Assembly (NCBI GenBank): GCA_963070105.1
Contig: OY718806.1
Span: forward strand, 2,514,865-2,578,864
Origin: Litomosoides sigmodontis
Taxonomy: Eukaryota > Nematoda > Chromadorea > Rhabditida > Onchocercidae
Direction: 5' to 3'
Length of the DNA stretch: 64,000 bases
Numbering within the stretch: position 1 is the stretch's first letter; every line of letters begins with the position of its first letter. Shown piece after piece: positions 54,598-64,000 of the stretch. The notes beneath the pieces were generated by a model. That model made no database searches, was not told the DNA's origin, and was given only the letters and a program-made list of their open reading frames with translations. A program made the position numbers and the translations under genes.

Positions 54598-56586
54598 TTG
54601 CCTTTCTATTGGCTTTAATCATAATATCAGCGGGATTATTTAACGAAGAATGTTTCTTTAATGACATTTGTAACCCGAATACTCAAATTAACTCATTTAA
54701 GTGCCTAAAATGAGTATGAATTTATGCACGGGTGCATATAGTTAACTTTATATTCATTGCATTACTGATTCATTTTAAGCACTGATTAAGTGCGACAATA
54801 AAGAAACTATTATGGGCGACAAGTTGGCTTTCGTTTTTTGGTGCTTGAGTGCGAGAAGCAAAAAATTTCCTAAAATATACTAGCATTTGTCTAATATATC
54901 TAACTTGAGAAGCGCTTTTCAGAATTTCATAATTCAGTTTTTAATGTTAAACATTACTGTGTTTGACTATGTGCAAGAAAGGTAGAAAATAATAGGTTTG
55001 GGATGAGTCGAACTGCAAGGAGATGAGCAGTACAACATCTGCTTTTAATGGAATTGAACACTGTTGGTACAGTAAATGTATTTCAGTTCTTATTCATCAT
55101 CTCCGTGTCTTCCGTAATCTGATAAATTTGCTACTATTCTATTTTCACATATATAGTGGTGCGCGATCAGCGAAAGATCGATTTTTAATAAACGTGTGAT
55201 TTTTCCGATGGCGATTTTTTATGTAGATTGAGTAAAACAAATAATTAATTTTACCGATGGGTAGTATCCATAAATTTATGGTATTACTCTGTAGATTACA
55301 TTTCACTGGTGAACATTTTGAGAAGAGATAGGTTATAGCGTTGTTTGTGATCTGTAAGAAATGGGAACGATGGGAAAAGGTGACGAAGGAGGCGTAGAAT
55401 TTTTTACCGAACGAAAATACGTCTGCATCGTCTTGTGGTTTCTTTGTTTTCTTTGATATAGAAAGATGGGAGTGCAAGGAGAGAGGAACAACAACAGCAA
55501 ATGTTTAAATACCAAAATTATTAAATTTGATGATTTTGTGAATGCATCGCAGTTGAGAACAAAGAGATTAGAAATCGTTCGGCAAATAGTAATACAGTAC
55601 AGTGCGGTCGTGTGGTTCTGTCCTCTTATCAACCGATTATTCTCATCACAACTTATCAACTTAGCTTTCAAATTCCGTTTCAGGTTGCTGGAAATAGCAT
55701 TATTAACCGGAAGAATGATGATTGCTTTGTGAGGAAATTTAATTTCTGTATGTATAATTCCGGTGAAATATGTAATACGACTTACAAGTCTGATTGTCGT
55801 AAGTGTTATGACCGTTATACGCAACAGCAGTATTTCATCTCCCGTGAACTACTCAAAGCTCGATTGAAATTATCTAATGTTCAGTGTAGTTACTTCCAAG
55901 GATTTGTTACTGTTTTCTCAGGTGCTGAATATCTAAACAGTACTTATATTTCATAGGAAATAAAGTAACAGCAATTAGACAATATTATACAAAAGATAAG
56001 TTACACGTGTAAGTGTTGGATTTCATTGCCGTTATCGCTCTCACTAATCGTTTTGCTTTTATCAGTGATTTCTCTTTTCCGATTTATTCGAGCAGTAAGA
56101 GTAGAAGGATAGGAGGAAGTCTCTCTGATTTGACTGAAAATTCTGGAGCGTGGTAGACACTCAAGTATTGACAAAAAAAATCGCACTGACATGAGAAAAA
56201 TCACACTTTTTATGAGAGATTGATTGATCGCATAACATTCCACTGATAATCTTCTGATAATCAGCATGGAGTTGAATGCCTTGATGATAGCAGTGATTTA
56301 TTTGGAGTGCACAATGCATTTGTAGTTGGAAATTGAAGTAGAGAATCACGTTTATTTTTGGTGGAAGAGTGTACTTACGTAAATGGAGAATGAGGTGGTC
56401 GTCGGGATGGACAATAGTGGATTAAGGAAGGGAGTTTGATTTGTTTATCCAGCAGCAGCAGCGAAGGAAGAAGGGGGCGGACCAAATCTGATAGGACTTT
56501 TTACCCCGGAAACCCCATTTAGGAGGGATAGAAGATAAAAGGGTCATGTGATGTAAAGCAGAAATCACTTTGCTGTTTCGACGAAT
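54598..56586. other. Intergenic spacer between unc-78 and the twin-VWA gene
   Basis: Contains the unc-78 3' UTR with AATAAA at 54798. Two overlapping ORFs of 88-114 codons near 55.5-56.0 kb on + and one of 163 codons on - show no conserved pattern, splice logic or family resemblance and are not called. Confidence 0.6.
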
Positions 56587-59500
56587 ATGAGTTTTCGATT
56601 TGCTTGGTTTGTGCTGTTCATTTCTACATGCTCTGCTCAAAGTGATGGTGGTCTCGAAGGATCTGGCGAAGGATCTGGAGAAGGGGATTTGTTAACGCCA
56701 GAAAATCGTTGGCAGTCATTATCCGTGCAGCAAGATGGTGATGATAACGATGTTCTGGGATTCGCCGGGACATGTATGGATAATATTTTTGAATGTCCTA
56801 AAATTAAACTTGTTACAGTAGGATTGTTGTATCATCTACCCAATGCCATCATTTTCTTTCATTAACTTATTGGTTGTTAATAAATGATGCAAATGATACA
56901 GATCCAATAGAGGAAAGATGTGGTGTGGATTTACTGTTTCTTTTGGATACCTCTGGAAGCTTGGAGCAAATCTATACGCAACATATTAACTGGACCAATC
57001 AGCTGGTCGAAGCATTACTAACTGATAAGGATCAAGTAGTACATATTGCCGTAATTCAGTATGCGGAAGTACCGACTGTCGAATTTTCCCTTGGTACTTA
57101 TCAAGATCCGCGTGATATTACTAACCATATTATGACAATCAATTTTCATCCTGGTGAAACTAGGACAGGTCAAGCATTGCTCGCAGCAAAAACTGAATTG
57201 TTTAGCGAGGAAAAGGGAGCCAGGTTAGTTGACAAGCTGATCGCAACATTGTTTCACCAAAGGCTCCATGGAACAGTAATTTTCACTGAAATTTTTTAAC
57301 GCCAATCATGGAAGAATCCACTGAGTCTATATTCGATTTACTATCATCGATATTTCTCGGTGCAAGCAAGCTAGAAGCTTGAACGATGTTGTCCAATTAA
57401 CCTACATGCAGGATTATTGCAATTTCGGGAAGAAATATTTGAGAGAAAAAATTTTACCGCATTTTTGTATAGTTTGGAAGACTTAATTTATTAAGATAAA
57501 AAATATTTCAGCACACGATTTGAACATTTCAAGGATAGGTGACATGATTTCAGAGTCAATGCTAGCAAAATTATTGTTCTATTTACGGATGGATTATCCG
57601 TTGATGATCCCATAAAACATGCTGAGCAATTACGTGAAGTCGAAAAGGTCAAAATTTATGTTGTGTATGTTGGGTCGGACGGTTTTGAACGTGAAATGGA
57701 TCGTATTGCTGGTGGAAGATCGAATGTTTTCGGGTTTGCTCGTTATATTTTATCCAATTACTTTATAAATTTAGTAATGACAACAACTTAAATTCACTAA
57801 TTTACATTCAATATGTATTAGCACTGTCAAACTCGAATGATAAACCTGAATAATGCTGTTATACGTTTGTTTAGTTAACCCGCTATGACGTAATGCTCAA
57901 TAATCGAAGAATGAAATTTAAGGGAATCATCAAATTTGCGGATTTAAAATTTTCTGCCAGAAAGAATGATTGACATGTTACGTCTGAGAAAACGAGAGAA
58001 ACTACAGTGATGAAAATACACTACTGACCGTTGTGACTTATTCGAAATAAGACAAAATAAAGTAGTTTGCATGGGTGGTTTGGCTTGGTGATGTATAGTT
58101 GCATCTTCAAAAACAGTCAACATTAGTGAAACTGCCTATTTCTGATCTCCAAATTCATTATCCACTACATTCCTTTCTTCTAGGAGAATTAAATAAAACG
58201 ATATTTTAATAATATCGCATTCATTGCCCGAAAAGCTGTACCAACCATAATTTTGACGAATTAATATAACTGAATCTGTTCTTTCTTTTGTGGCTTAAAT
58301 TTTAAAGAATGCCATATTTTACCTAGCTGTAGGATACCTTAATTCCACCTGTCGTAGCGTTAGCTTTTCTTTTGTTATGGTGTTGCAAGTCGTTCAAGCA
58401 GTTCGGCTTAGGAGTACTTCATTCATGGAGGTGAAAACTACAATTATTTAAAGAAAAAAGGAGAAGCCATAACTGCTTAGTTGTTTCTTCCAGTATTTTT
58501 CAGTTAACTTTGCTGAAAATTAAGTAGCTTATTATTTCAGACCGCATGAATTCACTCAACTGAAAAAAATACTAACTATTGAAGTAGAAAATGCACAAAC
58601 GTGCGAAACTCAGAAGGGATTGGAAATACCAACAGCTACCATAAAAACAATGACAAATGCAACAAGAATTGAATCGTCTCGTTCTTCAAGTAAGATTGCA
58701 ACATCAACAAAATTGAATAAGGCGAGCAGAATACGCACGTCAACTGCGACGTATGCTACATCACCTAAATCATTAACGAAAGACAAACGGTTGAAAAATC
58801 GCGAGAAAATCATAACCAAACAAAGAATTAAATCTCAAGAAGAGGTACGATTACGCTTATTATATCATTTATAAATCAGATTCAGTTCGGGATGTTTATT
58901 AATGCTTTCACATGATTTAAATAAATTTTCATGTTAGTGAAACTTGAAATGCTATAATTGAAGAACTCGAATTTGAAAGTGTACTGAAGATAGACTATAG
59001 AAAAACTTCCTTGTAAATGTCGTTAAAATGCAGGTAAAAATTATGCGTTATAGGATGCACAGGATAAAATTAACAACGAAAATAGTAATGAAGCGGCAAT
59101 CGGTGCACTGAATGTTCACGAAGTGCCTGTGGAAGGTATAGCTATTCCCCAACAATCGACCTTCAGGAAGAATGTTAGCGATTTTAGCATTGTAGTCGAC
59201 AAATTCCTTTTAGTAAGAACACAATAAGACCTAGACATCTAGTAATGATAGAATAACCTTCCTAGTAGTCGTCCCGTAAGTCAACTATGATGATATTAGA
59301 AATTACGGCAAAATGTTTGCAGTATATTTCTTTCCCAACAATGTGATAAGTTATAAGATTTAAAGTTGCAACGCCCAAAAAATGATGAAGATGGTGAAAA
59401 TAGCATAGTCATCCCTAAATTTACCAAGAATCCACGAATGGAACGTCAACGAACTGAAGCAACAACATTGCCTACAAATTATTCGTCTGCCGAAAGTCGA

Positions 59501-61302
59501 GGGACTTCACGATCGCCCGGCCTTCTTAGCAATAAGACGACGTCAGCACCGCGGTCAGTCGTATTTTGCGAATTGCTTGAATGTTTTTCATGCACATTTA
59601 ACATTGATCAATCCCTAAGAAATGTATTGATTTATTTTTTTTTTACCAATTTTTGATTTTATTTCCATCACAGCTTTACTGTCCGATTTGGGAGGAATAT
59701 TTCACAAACTGGCTATTTGCCATTACCTTAACCGACATATGTTAGACCGCTTCATTACCTATAAGAAATTCATTACTATTTCAGACATGCGGCAGTGCAA
59801 CGTATTTCAAATGTAAAAAAGTCAGGAAAAGCAGAACCAGTCGGAAGCACTGGAACAAATCAAGGTAAAGAAAATCAAAGACCAATGTGAGAAACTATAA
59901 TTCATTTGTCTTTTTTTCAGAACAGTGCCAACGAGAAATTTTATTCATCGTTGACAGTTCTGGGTCGATGCAAAGGATATATGATCAACAAAAAGAATAT
60001 CTTTTGTCATTGCTCAATGAATTACAAGTAGTTATTTTCCGTATATTTCATTTTTTTTCGATCATTATGCTTAAAAGATCTCATTTGTCTGACTATGAGG
60101 AATGATCGCATTAATTAAAAGCCTTTAAAGTATGCTTAAGTTCTTCTAATATACAGATTAAAGAACTCAACGTTAAAAATCGCGATGTAATTTATAATCC
60201 ATCTTGCTCCGCTATCGTTTTCAGTTGCTTTCGCTTTCCTCAAATTATTGAATATTTTGATCAGAAAAATTCTTGCATGTAAGATCGGTGAAGGCAATCA
60301 ACGGGTCGCTTTGATTCAATTCGCTGGTAGTTCACATCAGAGAGTTGAGTGGACATTCGACACATATAAAAATATTAAAGATGTTGCGGAAGCATTAACT
60401 CAAGTTCGACATTTCACCGGTATATTATTCAGATTAGAGAAATCAATAATCAGCCAAATTTAAATAAGACGAACTTTTCACAAACTTATCACTAAGGAAA
60501 GACATACAAATCATATGATCTAGAACTTTCTGCTCATGAAAAATATAACAGCCTGGTGCATTAGAATAGGATGTAGTCACTATAAAATAACATTGCCACT
60601 GTTCGGAGGACACATATAGCCTAATGTCTCACGGCATTAGTACTCAGTTTAGGAATTATTGAAGAGACAATTGTTGTTAAGGGACGACATATATCGGACG
60701 TGCATTGGAAAATTCAATCGGTGTTTTGGAAACTCGTAGACAAGGAATACCAACAATTGTGATACTTGTAAGCGATGGGTAGGCCACTTTTTCAATGCTT
60801 CTTTTTAATAGGTATTCGCACTTATGATTTTACAGCTGATAACACGAGAAGTAGTAATACAGTTTCAAACACATTCACAAAACATGCGTCACAAAGTGTC
60901 CTAAAAAATGAGAGGGAACTTCCCCACTGAACATGCACATTGCAGTTTTTCGCAAGATAATGCCAGTAAACCAGCAGAAGAAATCCGTCGAATGCCGAAC
61001 GTTGATTTATATGCCGTCAGTCTGTCACAGCTTAATAACTTGTGAGTTATTTTATTTGACCTTACACCAATCAGTTTTACCCAACCCACCTTAAAATTTT
61101 ATAACATGTGCACACATACACTACTCTTCATTCTTAATTAAAGAAGTGACCAAGCTCCTCAGTTCACCTTTTTTTTTTTTTTAAATTGTTTTTCAGCGAA
61201 TACCTTACTAAACTAACGGATGATCCATCAAAGGTGTATGTTGGCCCACAAAGTGAGAACCTGAAACAGGATTTATTACGCTTGATCCGCTGCAGAACAT
61301 AA
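56587..61302 (+). CDS. Secreted protein with two von Willebrand factor A domains
   Basis: Exons: 56587-56773, 56902-57223, 57554-57733, 58541-58844, 59054-59212, 59366-59553, 59785-59864, 59921-60027, 60284-60419, 60682-60778, 60946-61041, 61197-61302; phases agree and the product is 653 aa. A signal peptide (FRFAWFVLFISTCSA) is followed by an acidic Ser-Gly stretch (EGSGEGSGEGD), a typical glycosaminoglycan attachment context. VWA1 (about 63-250): CGVDLLFLLDTSGS with the MIDAS DxSxS, then IAVIQYAEVPTVEF, TRTGQALLAA, KIIVLFTDGLSVDD, IYVVYVG. A Lys/Ser/Thr-rich linker (about 250-475) has no domain. VWA2 (about 475-650): CQREILFIVDSSGSM (intact DxSxS), RVALIQFAGSS, TYIGRALENSI, PTIVILVSDG, VDLYAVSL, and C-terminal IRCRT. 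No membrane segment follows, so it is probably extracellular matrix or cuticle/basement-membrane associated. The family is common in nematodes; I cannot name an orthologue. Confidence 0.88.
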
Positions 61303-62692
61303 TTGGAAACTTTAATTTATTCACTTTATTAACTGCAAATTCGATGCTGTTTTAAGATTAGGTTTAAAATACCAAAGAATTTGTTATATGAACATTTTGA
61401 AAGACAAGTGAATTAAAGACAGGAAACTATAAAAGAAACAAGACAATCACAAAAGATTAAAAGCTCGATTTAAAGATTCATTTCGAAAGAAGCTTTTTAA
61501 TTTGTTGGCACTCTGTGAAGAAAAAGGAATTACAGTTGCAAATAGCATAAGCTCGAACATGAAATGCATTACAAATGTCCAGAGGTAGTTCTATCAATAT
61601 CACACAGAATCTCCATTACAAACTTTCGCTCACTCTTTCTACTATATTGCACATTCGACACCATGTAATGCTGTGATTAATTTCAATAAAACATGGAGTA
61701 ATATACGTTCAAAAAGCAGGTAAAATCGCTGCCTTATAGGAAATTTAACATAATGTCGAGAGGAAGAAATGAAGCAATTCAATCAAGAATAAAACTTATG
61801 CGAGCAAATTTACCCTCGAGCAGTTATAAGTTCAATTTTTTCTTGACAATTTTTTGTGCTTTGCATGAGGTGAATGAAGCCTCGATATCCCTATTTGCAG
61901 AATGTCTGGGCAGCGACTTTGAACTAGCAGCTATCATCCTATTTGTCGATGCAGTGTGTGCGATGTTGGCTTAAAAAGCAATACTGATAACAGTGATAAC
62001 TATAATGACAACGTTATTTTAGAAAAAAACACTGTTAGCTAACATACCCATAGAATTACAGCCCTTATAATTCATAGTGCTTGAGACGGATTGTATCTGA
62101 AAATCACAGGACGATTACAGTTTAAAACGTAGGACATCAATAAACTTCAAGGAAAAAAACTCAAGTAGAATAGACCCAGTTACCCAACTTGTTTAACAAT
62201 TACTATTGAAGATAATTAATAGAATTACAAAAAGCAAAACATTTAAAATAATGGATGACATAGAATGTGCCGTAGTACGTATGTTTACTGTTGACTTTTT
62301 CGAATTCATAAAATACATGCCTGATATAGAAGAGCTCATCCTTATTATTTGTCAGTAATGGAAATTTAATGAAGCATGGTACTTCAAATTTTAATAGAAG
62401 CTTCAATTACTCTCACACATAAGGTAGTTTTCGGAATGTAATTAAGAGTAAGTGGCAAAAAAATAGGTGTGATGACACCGGCAAATGCCCCATGCTCTCC
62501 TTTATCAGTTTAATATTAAAATATATTAAACAAACTAAAAATAATTTCCCCAACGCCTTTTGTAAAGACAGCAAAAGTGCTGACAGCGTGTGATCAACTT
62601 ACGAAGTTGAACTGTCTCTCGTATACCCTTTGTTAAAAGAGCACGATAATGCTAAGGGTCTATGAAAATATATTTTCTAACGAACCGCAGCG
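61303..62692. other. Intergenic spacer, convergent 3' ends
   Basis: Lies between the 3' ends of the twin-VWA gene (+) and the BOD1-like gene (-). A 73-codon ORF at 61753-61974 (MSRGRNEAIQSRIKLMRA..) has no splice support, no recognised family and no nearby acceptor; I see nothing else. Confidence 0.55.
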
Positions 62693-63811
62693 CTAAACTG
62701 CAAAATCACACGCCTTAGCAAGAGCACTGTCAGGAAATGACACTGTTAGCGACGAATTTGAATTTATATAAGTAGTCGGTGGAAGCGCTATATCAGATAA
62801 AGGAGTTTCTTTGGTTGAACTGGTTTGAGGATTTCCCTCGGAATCCGAATCAATTTCCATATCACAGACCTGTAAGCATAACCGCAAAATATCTTTTCTG
62901 ATTGAAAAGAAATTTCTTGATACACTCACTCGCATCAAGCTCTTGTAGAGGCATTAATGAAAATTATTATACTTCATGATCTTCAGTGGGCTGCTGCAAA
63001 TGAACATCTTCAAGCAGTTCCTTTTTTGTTAGTCCAAGAAACGAATCAACATAGTGACCGATCTCATCCAATAAGCTACATAATGTTTCACCGGCATCCA
63101 ATCCCTAAAACCATGAGCTATATATACCATCAAAGTTATCTTTCGCATTCATATGAATTTTAACAAAAATTTAAAACATTGAGGAGAAAAAAAGTAAAGG
63201 AGAGACAAACCTCAGTGATCATAATACCATATTGTGCACTGAAAAGAGCAAAAAGCTTTTTCCTGAGTATTTCCAGTGCTTTATTTTTTGTGAGATCTGG
63301 TGCAGATGTCTTCAGTAAATCGTCAACGATGTTTTGAGCATCCAAAGCCACTTTTTGATAACGATCCTATAAAATTACCGGTATTTCTCAATACAAAAAC
63401 TAGACAGAAACAAAACCTGAATTAAACACAATTCCCCACTAAGTTTTCCCTGTTTACACGGTGAAGAAGTAGTAGGGAGTAAACAATATCAATACAAGAA
63501 GGGAGTATTGTTGGAAGGCCTAAGATCGTTCGCGAAAGCTAGAATTATAGAGGCGTGAGTACCGAATGAACAGAAAAGTTCCGAGTTAAAGGAAAAGGAA
63601 GTCATGTAGTGAACAAAAACTAATGACAGATTGCAGCTCATTTTAAGTGATCCTCCACTTACTATACTAAAATATCGTATTTCGAAACTTTACATACAGT
63701 AGCAGCGATTGTGGCGACGATCTGCCGCCTTAGTTTATCAAATGAGCCTTCAAATTTAAAAGTATCTACGAGCTTGCGTACTTCGCTCTGCTCTACTTTG
63801 GTCACAAGCAT
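62693..63811 (-). CDS. BOD1/SHG1-family protein (COMPASS or kinetochore-type)
   Basis: Shg1/BOD1 proteins are small helical factors, found with the SET1/COMPASS histone H3K4 methyltransferase and, for BOD1, regulating PP2A at kinetochores. Exons (minus order): 63811-63698, 63366-63211, 63104-62973, 62941-62930, 62869-62693; phases agree; 196 aa. The first three exons match the family core: LVDTFKFEGSFDKLRRQIVA (compare LKSQGLFDSFRRDCLA in BOD1), DRYQKVALDAQNIVDDLL, TKNKALEILRKKL and a helix ending HYVDSFLG. The tail is acidic and Ser-rich (DMEIDSDSEGNPQTSS). The ATG sits 22 nt after an acceptor (TTTTCAG at about 63834), with a stop in frame between them, so this start is firm and suggests trans-splicing. 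The 12-nt exon 4 is tentative; skipping it keeps phase. Assignment rests on remembered family sequence. Confidence 0.72.
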
Positions 63812-63833
63812 TCACAGTCTTTTCCCACACATC

Positions 63834-64000
63834 CTGAAAAATAAAATAGTTTTAGACAAATGATAACTTAAAGTACCACAGAGTTCCAAATACATAAAAG
63901 ATGAACAGCTAGTTGAGAAGTACTCCTTATACTCCTTCCGCAATCATAAACGTCTTAACATTCCTCAAAACACTCAGTCGGGCAACCGGTTAGTCGTAAA
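63834..64000. other. 5' flank of the BOD1-like gene, window edge
   Basis: Contains the leader acceptor on the minus strand and AT-rich flank; no gene seen before the window ends. Confidence 0.6.

Noticed and set aside
55333..55824. 163-codon minus-strand ORF between unc-78 and the VWA gene
   Set aside because: Starts and ends without splice or promoter logic, overlaps competing + ORFs, and resembles no known protein.
61753..61974. 73-codon ORF in the convergent spacer
   Set aside because: No acceptor, donor or recognised family; insufficient to call.

Overview
The window looks like nuclear DNA of a spirurid or filarial-type nematode. It is very AT-rich with low gene density. Its genes are cut into short exons by introns with TTTTCAG-type 3' splice sites, and several start codons lie just downstream of such acceptors, as expected for spliced-leader trans-splicing. 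The best recognised proteins are nematode-like: an UNC-78/AIP1 orthologue of almost exactly the C. elegans length, a VAB-15/Msx homeodomain protein and an attractin/TAG-53-type receptor. I built the exon models by hand, requiring GT..AG borders, continuous reading phase and agreement with remembered family sequences. Nothing was searched or aligned by program.

Layout. 1-7.9 kb is AT-rich non-coding DNA with one weak candidate 3' exon near 0.4-0.55 kb. 8.0-10.7 kb (-) is a UBXN6/UBXD1-type p97 cofactor. 10.7-16.2 kb is spacer with a (TA)n tract and a 1.6 kb (TTA)n/(TTTTTA)n compound microsatellite. 16.2-24.7 kb (+) is an attractin-like transmembrane protein (EGF, CUB, EGF, Kelch, PSI repeats, laminin-EGF, TM, conserved tail). 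24.7-35.6 kb is spacer with a 1.1 kb (ATT)n tract. 35.6-41.3 kb (+) is a vab-15/Msx homeobox gene with a 4.6 kb intron inside the homeobox. 41.3-47.3 kb is spacer with a 1.7 kb (ATTAT)n tract. 47.3-49.4 kb (-) is a Rab40-type GTPase with a SOCS box and altered nucleotide-binding motifs. 49.4-49.9 kb (+) is a putative small two-exon gene divergent from it. 50.9-54.6 kb (+) is unc-78/AIP1 (13 exons, 612 aa). 56.6-61.3 kb (+) is an unnamed secreted protein with two von Willebrand A domains (12 exons, 653 aa). 62.7-63.8 kb (-) is a BOD1/SHG1-family protein.

The genes do not form a pathway or an obvious operon. They are ordinary metazoan genes for p97 cofactors, cell-surface signalling, neuronal patterning, ubiquitin-ligase adaptors, actin turnover, extracellular adhesion and chromatin or mitosis. 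The points most worth a second look are the Rab40-like protein with non-canonical G1 and G3 motifs, the twin-VWA protein with a glycosaminoglycan-type N-terminus, the attractin homologue with no visible C-type lectin domain, the small gene at 49.4 kb, and the kilobase-scale simple repeats. I see no mobile element, CRISPR array, rRNA or tRNA.
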